Below, one piece after another: positions 49,846 through 57,922 of a DNA stretch of 57,922 bases. Numbering within the stretch: the first letter of the stretch is position 1; each line of letters opens with the position of its first letter. This stretch comes from Candidatus Gastranaerophilales bacterium (GTDB lineage Bacteria > Cyanobacteriota > Vampirovibrionia > Gastranaerophilales > Gastranaerophilaceae). The DNA is taken from contig CANQNX010000003.1 of the NCBI GenBank assembly GCA_947625345.1, positions 1 through 57,922 on the forward strand, written 5' to 3'. The notes beneath the pieces were generated by a model. It made no database searches, was not told the origin of the DNA, and saw only the letters and a program-made list of their open reading frames with translations. Made by a program: the position numbers and the translations under genes.

Positions 49846-52161
49846 ATGAAACAAGTTATCGCTTATGTTCATTCTCATTGGGACAGAGAATGGTATAGAG
49901 AATTTGAAGAATTCAGATTAAGACTGATTGAAGTTGTTGATGAAATCTTATCAGCTTTAGAGAATAATGAAATACCCTGTTTTTATTTTGACGGACAAAC
50001 TTGTGCACTTGAGGATTATCTTGAAATAAGAAAAGATAAACTTGAATTAATTAAAAAATTAATTAAAGAAAAAAAACTGAGAATAGGTCCGTTTTATTGT
50101 TCCGTTGACAGTTTTTTGGTTTCCGGTGAACTTTTTATAAAAAATCTTGAATTGGGAACAGAAAAATCAAAAGAATTAGGTGAAAAAGAGTTTATAGGAT
50201 ATTTATCGGATACTTTCGGACACAGTGAAGCTGTTTGTTATATTTTAAAATATATGAATATTAACAAAGCTTGCCTTTGGAGAGGCTTAGGTGATAAAAA
50301 AGCAGACCTTAACTGGAACGGAATTAATGTATTATATCTTATTCAAGGTTACTTTCAGGATTTTCTGAATTTAAACCTGCCTATTGAGCAAAAAGCAGTA
50401 TATTTAAAGAAATATCTCGATAAAATTTCGAACAAAAGTGGAGATTATATACTTCTTCCGATAGGTGCAGATCATTTAACCATAGCTAAAAATCTAAAAG
50501 AACAAATCGAAGAACTCAACAAAATTTATAAAGAATATAAAATAAAAATTTCAACTCCTTTTGAATATTTTAATAAAATAACAAAACGTGAAAAGGTAAG
50601 AGGTGAATTCTTAGATAACAGCTTAAATTTTACGCTTTCGGGTGTTTATTCTTCAAGAATATATATAAAACAAGCAAATCAACATTCTCAATGGCTTTTA
50701 AGCAGAATAGCAGAACCTTTAAATTCCATTGCTCATCATTTTTATAATGCAAAAAATAAAAAAGAAGAATTGGATTATGCATACAAAACATTAATAAAAA
50801 ATCACGCCCATGACAGCATTTATGGCTGCAGTACAGACAAAGTTCACAGAGAAATGATGACAAGGTTTGAAAATGTTAACACAATCTCAAACGGTATAAT
50901 AAAAAGGTCTTTGAGAGATTTGTCAATGAATGAATCACACTTAAGTGTAATAAATTTATCGGAATATGAGTACAATGGATGTATAAAAATAGTTACGGCA
51001 AAAAAACTTCCCCCTATGATGAATGCCATAAAAGTTAAATCTTACAAGGGTTTTTCGGATAAAAAATTATACAATATTAATGAAATACCTGTAACCGAAG
51101 ACTATACAACAATTAACGAATATTTATCGGATGTTAAAAATTTAAAACCCTTTTCAATAACAAAGATTACGGACAAAAATATAAACAAAGAAATATTTTT
51201 AAAAACAACAAAAAATTCCATTGAAAATCAATACATAAAGTTTGAAGTAAAAGACTCTAAAATAATAATTACAGATAAAAAAACCGATACAAAGTATACC
51301 GACTTTATTACTGTTTCCGACAGAGCTGACATTGGTGACAGTTATAACTTCGGTGCTTTAAAAAATGATAAAGAAATAAAATCTCAATTATTAAATTGGA
51401 AATTAATTGAGTCAAATAATATAAGAGCTGTTTTAAAACTAACACACATAATAAACATACCAAAAGAATCTTCAAAAAAAGGAAGAAGTAAAAAAGTATA
51501 TAAACACAAAATAAACACAGATGTAATTTTATATAATCAAAGTAAATATATTGAATTTAAAACGGATTGGGAGAATAAAAGTAAAAATCATATTTTACAA
51601 ATTAACTTCAAATTAAAAGATAAAATATATAAAACAATAAATGAGGATTTATTCGGAACAACAGAGCGAAAATTCAATCCCGATTACAATATCTGCGATA
51701 ATTTGCCAAAAGAAAAAGGAAAAGAAGTAAACCCGAACACTTCACCAATGCAAAGATTTATGAGCTGCAATAATTTTGGACTTATTACAAAAGGTAATCA
51801 GGAGTATGAAGTTGAAAAGAATTTTATAAAATTAACCTTATTAAGAGCAACGGGAAGAATATCCGAACCTGAAAATCCAAACAGAACAACGCCAGCAGGC
51901 CCGCCGATTGAAACCCCCGAACTTCAATGTATAGGGAAAAACAGTGCAAATTTTGCAATAACATTTACCGTAAATGAGATGTTTAAACTGTCAAACGAAT
52001 TTTATAACTCAACACTGACACTTTTTACAGATATTGAAGATAAAGTATTTTTTAAAACAGAAAACAAGATAGTATATTCCGTAAAAACAAATAACGAAAA
52101 TATACAATTAAGAGTATTTGACAATAATAAAAAAGAAATTTCAAATATCGTAATAAAATAA
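49846..52161 (+). CDS. Glycoside hydrolase family 38 alpha-mannosidase
   Basis: 771-residue retaining alpha-mannosidase. The zinc and substrate motif VHSHWDREWYREFEEFRL is at residues 7-24. The nucleophile Asp lies in GYLSDTFGHSEAVCYIL (about 123-139). ANQHSQWLLSRIAEPL begins the middle helical domain, and NHAHDSIYGCSTDKVHREM (about 320-338) gives the other zinc His. The C-terminal beta domains follow. No signal peptide is seen, so it acts in the cytoplasm, probably on imported mannosides or N-glycan fragments. No mannoside transporter is nearby. Confidence 0.92.
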   Translation: MKQVIAYVHSHWDREWYREFEEFRLRLIEVVDEILSALENNEIPCFYFDGQTCALEDYLEIRKDKLELIKKLIKEKKLRIGPFYCSVDSFLVSGELFIKNLELGTEKSKELGEKEFIGYLSDTFGHSEAVCYILKYMNINKACLWRGLGDKKADLNWNGINVLYLIQGYFQDFLNLNLPIEQKAVYLKKYLDKISNKSGDYILLPIGADHLTIAKNLKEQIEELNKIYKEYKIKISTPFEYFNKITKREKVRGEFLDNSLNFTLSGVYSSRIYIKQANQHSQWLLSRIAEPLNSIAHHFYNAKNKKEELDYAYKTLIKNHAHDSIYGCSTDKVHREMMTRFENVNTISNGIIKRSLRDLSMNESHLSVINLSEYEYNGCIKIVTAKKLPPMMNAIKVKSYKGFSDKKLYNINEIPVTEDYTTINEYLSDVKNLKPFSITKITDKNINKEIFLKTTKNSIENQYIKFEVKDSKIIITDKKTDTKYTDFITVSDRADIGDSYNFGALKNDKEIKSQLLNWKLIESNNIRAVLKLTHIINIPKESSKKGRSKKVYKHKINTDVILYNQSKYIEFKTDWENKSKNHILQINFKLKDKIYKTINEDLFGTTERKFNPDYNICDNLPKEKGKEVNPNTSPMQRFMSCNNFGLITKGNQEYEVEKNFIKLTLLRATGRISEPENPNRTTPAGPPIETPELQCIGKNSANFAITFTVNEMFKLSNEFYNSTLTLFTDIEDKVFFKTENKIVYSVKTNNENIQLRVFDNNKKEISNIVIK

Positions 52162-52254
52162 TAAAAATGTTGCTTTTGGCTTTTTTTCAATATAATATTT
52201 TAAAAGGGAATAAAGGTAGTAAAGAAAAAGATTTTTTATTTTTTCGGAGGAAAA

Positions 52255-53508
52255 ATGTCAAAAAGACGTGTAGTTGTAACAGGCATGGGATGTGTAACTC
52301 CATACGGAATAGGGGTTGATACATTATGGAACAATCTGATACAAGGTAAAAGCGGAATAAAAGAGCACAATCTTGATAAAGATAAACACCTTGTTAAAAT
52401 TGCAGGTCAAGTACCTACTGACATTGACATAGAATCGTATGTCGATTCCAAAGAAGCAAAAAGGCTTGATAAAAGTATAATATATGCTCTTATTGCCTCA
52501 GAAGAAGCATTAAAAGATTCTAATTTAAACTTAGAAGAAGAAGACTTAACCAGAATAGGAACAATAGTATCAACAGCAGCAGGCGGCTTAGTTGTAGTAA
52601 CAACCGGATACAAAGAAATGATGAGCAGAGGTTTTCATAAATGTTCACCTTTTACCGTGCCTATGATGATAGCAAATATGGCATCAGGAAAAGTATCAAT
52701 AAAATACGGATTAAGAGGACCGAGTAAAGCCGTATTATCTGCGTGTGCAACAGGTGCACATTCCATAGGAGATTCATTCAGAACCATTCAATACGGAGAT
52801 GCCGATTTAATGTTTGCAGGCGGAGCCGAATCAAGTGTTTGTGATTTCGGAATAGGCGCATTTACAAGTGCAAGAACTCTTTCAAAAAGCACAAGACCTC
52901 CGGAAGAAGTTTCAAGACCTTATGATAAAGACCGTGACGGATTTGTATTATCTGAAGGTGGCGCCGTATTAATACTCGAAGAAAGAGAACACGCAATAAA
53001 AAGAGGAGCAAGAATTTATGCGGAAATAACCGCATACGGTCAAAGCTCGGATGCGTATGATATGGTAGCACCTGATCCTGAAGGCAGAGGAGCGGAACTT
53101 GCAATAAGAAACTGTCTTAAAGAAGGAAACAAAAAACCCGAAGACATAGATTATATAAATATGCATGGTACAAGTACACATTTAGGAGATTTGGCAGAAT
53201 CAAATACCGTTGCAAGAGTATTTGGCGACAGAAGTAAAAACGGAAATTTATGCGTAAGTTCAACAAAATCGATGACAGGGCACATGTTAGGTGCGGCAGG
53301 CAGCACTGAAGCTATTGTTTCCGTCAAAACAATAACCGAAGGTATAATTCCTCCAACCATAAATATTGTGAACCTTGATCCTGAGGTTGCAGACCTTGAT
53401 TACGTAGCTAATAAAGCAAAAACTAAAACCGTAAATACTGCGTTATCAAATTCCTTCGGATTCGGCGGACATAATGCGGTTTTAATGTTTGAAAAATATA
53501 AAGATTAA
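52255..53508 (+). CDS. fabF: 3-oxoacyl-ACP synthase II
   Basis: Elongating condensing enzyme of fatty acid synthesis. 417 residues. RVVVTGMGCVTPYGIGVDTL is the family opening. The catalytic triad is Cys164 in SACATGAHS, His in MHGTSTHLGD and His in SMTGHMLGAAGSTEA. The end NSFGFGGHNAVLMFEKY is typical. A strong Shine-Dalgarno GGAGGA lies 5 nt before the ATG. No ACP gene lies next to it, unlike the common acpP-fabF pair. A TATAAT at 52191-52196 could be its promoter. Confidence 0.95.
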   Translation: MSKRRVVVTGMGCVTPYGIGVDTLWNNLIQGKSGIKEHNLDKDKHLVKIAGQVPTDIDIESYVDSKEAKRLDKSIIYALIASEEALKDSNLNLEEEDLTRIGTIVSTAAGGLVVVTTGYKEMMSRGFHKCSPFTVPMMIANMASGKVSIKYGLRGPSKAVLSACATGAHSIGDSFRTIQYGDADLMFAGGAESSVCDFGIGAFTSARTLSKSTRPPEEVSRPYDKDRDGFVLSEGGAVLILEEREHAIKRGARIYAEITAYGQSSDAYDMVAPDPEGRGAELAIRNCLKEGNKKPEDIDYINMHGTSTHLGDLAESNTVARVFGDRSKNGNLCVSSTKSMTGHMLGAAGSTEAIVSVKTITEGIIPPTINIVNLDPEVADLDYVANKAKTKTVNTALSNSFGFGGHNAVLMFEKYKD

Positions 53509-53612
53509 CTCACAATTAAAATTTAACACAACAGGTTAATACTTTTTTACTTGTAAAATATCCTTTATAATTATAAAATAAATTGACAGATAGTTTTGAG
53601 GATATTCGAGTT

Positions 53613-55529
53613 ATGATGTATTGTGAAGAAAAAAATAAATCAATTTTTACCGACAAAAAAGCAAAAAAAATAATTAAAAAAGCTCTAAACGTTTTAGGTA
53701 AAAAACATTTGGCATTTATAGCCCACGCAAACAGCTTTCCTTCCGAAGAAGGAAAAAACACAGGTTTTGGCAATGTTAACTCCAATGCCGCAAAAAATTT
53801 AATGGATTATTTATCGGGTATATTTACCGATATTCAATTAGGGCCCTCAGGAAAAACAAAATCAATTGATGCATCACCTTATACAGGTACAATATTTTCA
53901 AATAATCCTTTGTTTATTGACTTAGAACAGTTAACAACAAAACAATGGAATAATATACTATCTGTTGAAACATATAATAAAATTACACAAAATAACCCGA
54001 ATAAAGACACAAACAAAACAGCTTATTCATACATATTTAATATGCAGGAAGAAGCATTAAAAGAAGCATATCAGAACTTTATAAAATCCAATAACAAAGA
54101 TTTGAAGAAGAAATTTGAAAAATATAAAGAAAAAAATAAATTTTGGTTAGAAAAAGATTCATTATATGAAGCATTAATAATTGAACATAATAATGATTAT
54201 TGGCCAATGTGGAATTCGGAAACGGATAAATCATTGTTTAATCCGCAAAATGAAGAGCAAAAAGCACAATATTCAAAGAGAATTGCAGAATTAAAAGAAA
54301 AATATAAAATAGTAATTGATTATTATTCCTTCTGTCAATTTGTAATATCAATACAAAATGAACATTCGAGAGAATATGCAAAATCAAAGGGAATGAAAAT
54401 GATTGCCGACAGGCAAGTAGCATTTTCGGACAGAGATAACTGGGCATATCAGGCATATTTCTTAAAAGGATGGTGTTTGGGTTGTCCTCCCGATTATTTT
54501 TCGGAAGACGGTCAAATGTGGGGATTCCCAGTTATGGATCCTGAAAAAATGTTTAATAAGGACGGCTCATTAGGTGAAGGCGGCATCTTAATGAAACAAC
54601 TTTATAAAAAGATGTTTACCGAAAACCCCGGCGGCGTAAGAATTGACCATATGGTAGGTTTAATAGACCCTTGGGTTTATGTTTCAGGCAAAAAACCGAA
54701 AATAGAAGAAGGTGCCGGAAGACTATATTCTTCACCGGAACACCCTGTTTTATCAAAATATGCAATAGCTAAAGAAGAAGATTTAAACTTAGAAGTAGAG
54801 GCTGATAAAGAAGAAAGAATTCTAAAATTAACGCACGAACAAATAAAACAATACGGCGCTTTCGTTGAAAAGATAGTTATTGCTGCCGCTAAAGAAGTTG
54901 GTTTAAATAAAGATTCAATAGTATGTGAGGATTTAGGTACTTTAACATATCCTGTTGTAAGTGTTATGAAGGAATATGACCTTCAAGGTATGAAATTAAT
55001 ACAGTTTGTAGTACCTGAGAAACCCGAACATCCATACAGATGTAAAAATATAACTCCGAGAAGCTGGGCAATGGTAGGTACACATGATAATGAGCCGATT
55101 AGAATGTGGGCTGATCAAACAATAAATACGGAAGCAGGTTATCTTAACGGAAAAAATCTTGCTCAAGACTTAATGCCTGATGCAACAGATGAAGAAAAAG
55201 AAGCATGCGCTGTCAGATGTTCAAAAGACTCACCATATTTAACGGAAAGAAAATTTGTTGAACTGTTTGCTTGTAAAGCCGAAAATATTCAAATATTCTT
55301 TACTGATTTATTCGGTCTTTATGAGGTTTACAATCGTCCCGGAACTTCAGGAGATCAAAACTGGTCATTAAGAATCCCGAATAATTATGAAGAAGTCTAT
55401 TGCAACAATCTAAAAACGGGAGTTGCATTAAACCTTCCGTTAATCCTCAAACTTGCCATAGAAGCGAGAGGAAAAGAATTTGTTTCAAAAAATCATAATA
55501 TTATAAAAGAACTTGAGAGTTTAATTTAA
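53613..55529 (+). CDS. malQ: 4-alpha-glucanotransferase (GH77)
   Basis: Disproportionates maltooligosaccharides in glycogen or maltose metabolism. About 638 residues. GH77 landmarks: DASPYTGTIFSNNPLFIDLE in place of GSSPY, GCPPDYFSEDGQMWGFPVMD, the nucleophile Asp in VRIDHMVGLIDPWV, acid/base Glu in VCEDLGTLTYPV, and the third carboxylate in MVGTHDNEPI. A long helical insertion (about 105-200) differs from short bacterial forms. The ATG at 53613 follows GAGGA; an upstream TTG at 53583 is less likely. Confidence 0.93.
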   Translation: MMYCEEKNKSIFTDKKAKKIIKKALNVLGKKHLAFIAHANSFPSEEGKNTGFGNVNSNAAKNLMDYLSGIFTDIQLGPSGKTKSIDASPYTGTIFSNNPLFIDLEQLTTKQWNNILSVETYNKITQNNPNKDTNKTAYSYIFNMQEEALKEAYQNFIKSNNKDLKKKFEKYKEKNKFWLEKDSLYEALIIEHNNDYWPMWNSETDKSLFNPQNEEQKAQYSKRIAELKEKYKIVIDYYSFCQFVISIQNEHSREYAKSKGMKMIADRQVAFSDRDNWAYQAYFLKGWCLGCPPDYFSEDGQMWGFPVMDPEKMFNKDGSLGEGGILMKQLYKKMFTENPGGVRIDHMVGLIDPWVYVSGKKPKIEEGAGRLYSSPEHPVLSKYAIAKEEDLNLEVEADKEERILKLTHEQIKQYGAFVEKIVIAAAKEVGLNKDSIVCEDLGTLTYPVVSVMKEYDLQGMKLIQFVVPEKPEHPYRCKNITPRSWAMVGTHDNEPIRMWADQTINTEAGYLNGKNLAQDLMPDATDEEKEACAVRCSKDSPYLTERKFVELFACKAENIQIFFTDLFGLYEVYNRPGTSGDQNWSLRIPNNYEEVYCNNLKTGVALNLPLILKLAIEARGKEFVSKNHNIIKELESLI

Positions 55530-55538
55530 GGGAAAACG

Positions 55539-55901
55539 ATGTTTGAATTAAAAGTTGAAAGTTCATTTTCCGCGGCACATCATCTTTTAAATTATAACGG
55601 TGAATGTGAAAATCAACATGGGCATAATTGGAAGGTTGAAGCATTTTTCAGAGGCAATGAACTTAATAAATCCAACCTTTTAATAGACTTTAAAGTATTA
55701 AAAAAACACCTTAATGCTATACTTGATATGTTAGACCATAAAGACATAAATACCTTAGACGAATTTAAAAATGTCAGTCCTTCAAGTGAAATTTTATCAA
55801 AATTTATATATAAAAAATTAAAAGAAAAAATTTCTGAAACATATAAAGTATCTGTCTGGGAAACAGAAAAAGCATGCGCAAGTTATTTTGAGGAAGATTA
55901 A
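55539..55901 (+). CDS. queD: 6-carboxy-tetrahydropterin synthase
   Basis: Second step of queuosine/7-deazapurine synthesis. 120 residues, T-fold. Zinc and catalytic residues are in SAAHHLLNYNGECENQHGHNW: His15, Cys23, His27 and His29. LIDFKVLKKHLNAILDMLDHKDIN and the final VWETEKACASYFE with the anchor Glu are typical. It follows malQ after 9 nt with AAGGGAA as ribosome binding site and overlaps uppP by 1 nt. Other queuosine genes are outside the window. Confidence 0.94.
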   Translation: MFELKVESSFSAAHHLLNYNGECENQHGHNWKVEAFFRGNELNKSNLLIDFKVLKKHLNAILDMLDHKDINTLDEFKNVSPSSEILSKFIYKKLKEKISETYKVSVWETEKACASYFEED

Positions 55902-56755
55902 TGGGAATATTACAAGCGGTAATATTAGGGATAGTTCAAGGATTAAGCGAATTTCTGCCGATATCAAGCAGCGCACATCTTGTTATTTTTTCTAATTTAT
56001 ACAAAGTATTTATAGACGGAAATCCGACAGAGCAATCATCACAGGAGATTTTTCTTGATATAATGCTGCATTTAGGTACACTCATTGCGGTATTAATATA
56101 TTTTAGAAAAGACTTGTGGGAAATTTTAAAAGCTTTATTTTACGGGATAAAAAATAAAAATTATACCGACACTAATGCAAAGACGGGATTATTTATATTA
56201 ATAGGCACCGTATTTACTGTTTTAATTGCATATCCTCTGCATACATTTGCCGAAGATTTAGTTTTCAGACCTTGCAGTGTGGGTGCTTTATTGGTATTAA
56301 CAGGAATACTTTTATTATTCAGTGAATTTTATTCAAAAAAAATTACGGATAAATCTGATAAAATAGATTTAAAAACCTCAATTATAATGGCAATTGCGCA
56401 GGGTATAGCCGCACTTCCGGGGTTTTCACGCTCGGGGCTTACAATAGCATCCGGCTTGTTATGCAAAAAAGACAGAATAAGTGCTGCTAAATATTCTTTT
56501 TTATTAAGCATTCCGATAATTTTAGGTGCTTCAATGCTCTATCCTTTAATTAAAATTGATTTTAATGAATTAAGTCACTATAATTGGAGTGCAATACTTT
56601 TAGGAACTTTGGTTTCCGCCATTGTGGGTTATTTGTGCATCAAATACTTTTTAAAATTTATAGGAAAATACTCTCTCTCATTTTTCGGATATTATTGTAT
56701 AATAACAGGTATATTAACATTCGGATTTTTTGCATTCATATCAATGGGGTTATAA
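55901..56755 (+). CDS. uppP: Undecaprenyl-diphosphatase UppP (BacA)
   Basis: Recycles undecaprenyl pyrophosphate for peptidoglycan and LPS assembly. 284 residues, about seven or eight membrane helices. The first motif GIVQGLSEFLPISSSAHLVI (about 11-30) and the second, LPGFSRSGLTIASGLLCKKD (about 172-191), form the two halves of the active site with the catalytic Glu, Ser and Arg. It is coupled to queD (TAATG) and lies 2 nt before the nucleoside phosphorylase gene. Confidence 0.95.
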   Translation: MGILQAVILGIVQGLSEFLPISSSAHLVIFSNLYKVFIDGNPTEQSSQEIFLDIMLHLGTLIAVLIYFRKDLWEILKALFYGIKNKNYTDTNAKTGLFILIGTVFTVLIAYPLHTFAEDLVFRPCSVGALLVLTGILLLFSEFYSKKITDKSDKIDLKTSIIMAIAQGIAALPGFSRSGLTIASGLLCKKDRISAAKYSFLLSIPIILGASMLYPLIKIDFNELSHYNWSAILLGTLVSAIVGYLCIKYFLKFIGKYSLSFFGYYCIITGILTFGFFAFISMGL

Positions 56756-56757
56756 AA

Positions 56758-57558
56758 ATGGAATCAGCAATAGATTATATAAAAGAAAAAACAGGTAACT
56801 TTGTGCCCGAAATAGGTATAATATTAGGTTCGGGTTTAGGAGATTTTGCGGATAATTACGAATCAATATCAATTCCGTATAAAGAAATACCGGACTTCAA
56901 ATCATCAAATGTACAAGGACACAAAGGAAGATTGGTATTTGCAAATATTGACGGGAAAAAGGTTGTTATGATGCAGGGAAGGTACCATTTTTACGAAGGA
57001 CATTCAATGCAAACGGTAACATATCCCGTAAAGATATTAAAGAAATTAGGAGTAAAATTTTTAATTATAACAAACGCAGCAGGTGCGGTAAATAAAAATT
57101 ACAAGCCCGGTGAATTAATGTTTATAACCGATCATATAAATTTTATGGGAACAAACCCTCTAATTGGCGAAAATGATGAAGAATTAGGAACAAGATTCCC
57201 CGATATGAGTGAAATATATTCAAAAGAACTCATAGAAAAAGCAATAAAAACAGCAAAAAGACTAAATATAAAATTTCAAAAAGGAGTGTATGTAGCAACA
57301 ACAGGCCCAAGTTATGAAACACCGGCAGAAATAAAAATGTTTTCAATATTAGGTGCAAATGCCGTAGGTATGTCGACTGTTCCTGAGGCTATTGTAGCAA
57401 ATTATTGCGGTTTAAAAGTTTTAGGAATCAGCTGTTTAACAAATTATGCTGCAGGTGTAAGTAAACACCCTTTAAATCATTCCGAAGTAATAGAAACTGC
57501 AGACAAAGTCAAAGATAATTTTAAAAATTTATTATCTGAGCTTATTAAAGAGATATAA
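56758..57558 (+). CDS. Purine nucleoside phosphorylase (trimeric PNP type)
   Basis: Cleaves inosine/guanosine with phosphate for purine salvage. 266 residues. EIGIILGSGLGDFADNYE has the phosphate-binding Ser, VVMMQGRYHFYEGHS and TNAAGAVNKNYKPGELMFITDH follow, and ATTGPSYETPAEIKM gives the Glu of the base site. SCLTNYAAGVS carries the conserved Asn. An upstream extension of the frame exists inside uppP but the ATG at 56758 begins a normal family N-terminus. PunA/XapA-like rather than hexameric DeoD. Confidence 0.94.
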   Translation: MESAIDYIKEKTGNFVPEIGIILGSGLGDFADNYESISIPYKEIPDFKSSNVQGHKGRLVFANIDGKKVVMMQGRYHFYEGHSMQTVTYPVKILKKLGVKFLIITNAAGAVNKNYKPGELMFITDHINFMGTNPLIGENDEELGTRFPDMSEIYSKELIEKAIKTAKRLNIKFQKGVYVATTGPSYETPAEIKMFSILGANAVGMSTVPEAIVANYCGLKVLGISCLTNYAAGVSKHPLNHSEVIETADKVKDNFKNLLSELIKEI

Positions 57559-57922
57559 TTATTCTCTTACATATAAATTTGAATATTCATCATAAGGCAT
57601 TTCTTTTAATTTCTTTTCCAGTGATTTGAATAATAAAATACAAGATTTCCTTGTTCTATATGTATTAAAATGAATACTTTTTTGTCTGTTTTTAAAAGTA
57701 TAATAACATAAATATTGAACAGGAACATTTGTGTATTCAGCATCGCTTCGTTTTTCATATATATATGGTTTAATGTCAGTTATTTTAAAGCTTTCTGCAA
57801 TTTGTTCTTTTTTATTTATAATTGTTGTGATGTATATATTACAATTATTTTCTTTTTTATTGCATGCTATTCTGTACGATGTTTGTGATTGTAATGCTAA
57901 ATATATAAATACGGATATGAAA
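57559..57922 (-). CDS. Hypothetical exported protein, 5' end beyond the window
   Basis: On the minus strand a frame is open from the right edge to a TAA at 57559-57561, giving the last 120 residues of a protein. It begins in a hydrophobic run (FISVFIYLALQS) that could be the end of a signal peptide or anchor. The rest is basic and Tyr-rich, with KPYIYEKRSDAEYTNVPVQY and a C-terminus MPYDEYSNLYVRE. No family recognised. It abuts the stop of the phosphorylase gene, tail to tail. Confidence 0.55.
   Translation of the reverse strand, partial: FISVFIYLALQSQTSYRIACNKKENNCNIYITTIINKKEQIAESFKITDIKPYIYEKRSDAEYTNVPVQYLCYYTFKNRQKSIHFNTYRTRKSCILLFKSLEKKLKEMPYDEYSNLYVRE

Noticed and set aside
1-57922. 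CRISPR arrays, tRNA or rRNA genes, insertion sequences
   Set aside because: No regularly spaced repeats, tRNA T-loop context, rRNA-like segments or transposase motifs were found on reading through either strand.

Overview
The window is an AT-rich, gene-dense stretch of bacterial chromosome from a Gram-negative, fermentative organism. Outer-membrane evidence is the lipid A genes lpxD, lpxC, fabZ and lpxA, a TolC-type channel with a MacA/MacB-like pump, and a family-9 (heptosyltransferase-type) glycosyltransferase. Fermentation evidence is pyruvate formate-lyase with its activase, a two-subunit CoA-transferase, malic enzyme and a pyrophosphate-type phosphofructokinase. No respiratory gene is visible. 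Together with low GC and LytR-CpsA-Psr, AMIN-amidase and GH77 proteins, this best fits a gut Gastranaerophilales-like (Melainabacteria/Vampirovibrionia) genome. That placement is inference, not proof. No insertion sequence, phage, CRISPR, tRNA or rRNA was recognised.

Layout: 1-5.3 kb, VTT membrane protein and a tolC-macA-macB operon. 5.4-7.1 kb, thrS without its usual N-terminal TGS domain. 7.1-11.4 kb (minus strand), Met-gamma-lyase-like PLP enzyme, mazG, hisG and an LCP protein. 11.6-15.1 kb, two-component system, tadA and a TIGR02757 protein. 15.1-19.8 kb (minus), an acidic coiled-coil protein, parvulin, ROK kinase, nanE and PPi-PFK. 19.8-20.2 kb, an intergenic repeat region. 20.6-25.0 kb (minus), the lpxD-lpxC-fabZ-lpxA cluster followed by an M29 aminopeptidase. 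25.1-28.6 kb, der-plsY-malic enzyme, a tightly overlapping operon. 28.6-33.3 kb, a zincin-like protein, an exported protein, a uridine-kinase-like protein, nadD, yqeK and tspO. 33.4-37.1 kb, a SNF2 ATPase and a membrane protein. 37.1-41.8 kb, the pyruvate formate-lyase locus, divergent from a CoA-transferase. 41.7-44.6 kb (minus), amidase and murI. 44.7-57.6 kb, mostly plus-strand metabolic and envelope genes (GT9, HIT, SDR, trxB, second zincin, GH38, fabF, malQ, queD, uppP, PNP). The window ends in a truncated minus-strand gene.

The most notable observation is a cleanly split pyruvate formate-lyase. The large protein keeps the Cys-Cys active site but stops before the glycyl-radical domain, and that domain is encoded by the next gene, a 79-residue ORF with its own Shine-Dalgarno. 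Other points: a malic enzyme with what looks like a degenerate second copy of part of its catalytic domain; several genes whose only credible promoter puts the transcription start on the ATG (candidate leaderless mRNAs: nanE, GH38, GT9, SH3-like protein); a HExxH protein that seems to start at ATT; and an intergenic palindromic repeat whose second copy is interrupted.

Pathways that connect: glucan (MalQ) and mannoside (GH38) breakdown plus ManNAc-6-P epimerisation feed hexose phosphates to PPi-PFK; pyruvate from glycolysis or malic enzyme goes through PFL to acetyl-CoA and formate; FabF, FabZ, FabG-like SDR, PlsY and Lpx proteins build phospholipid and lipid A; MurI, UppP, LCP and amidase serve the cell wall.
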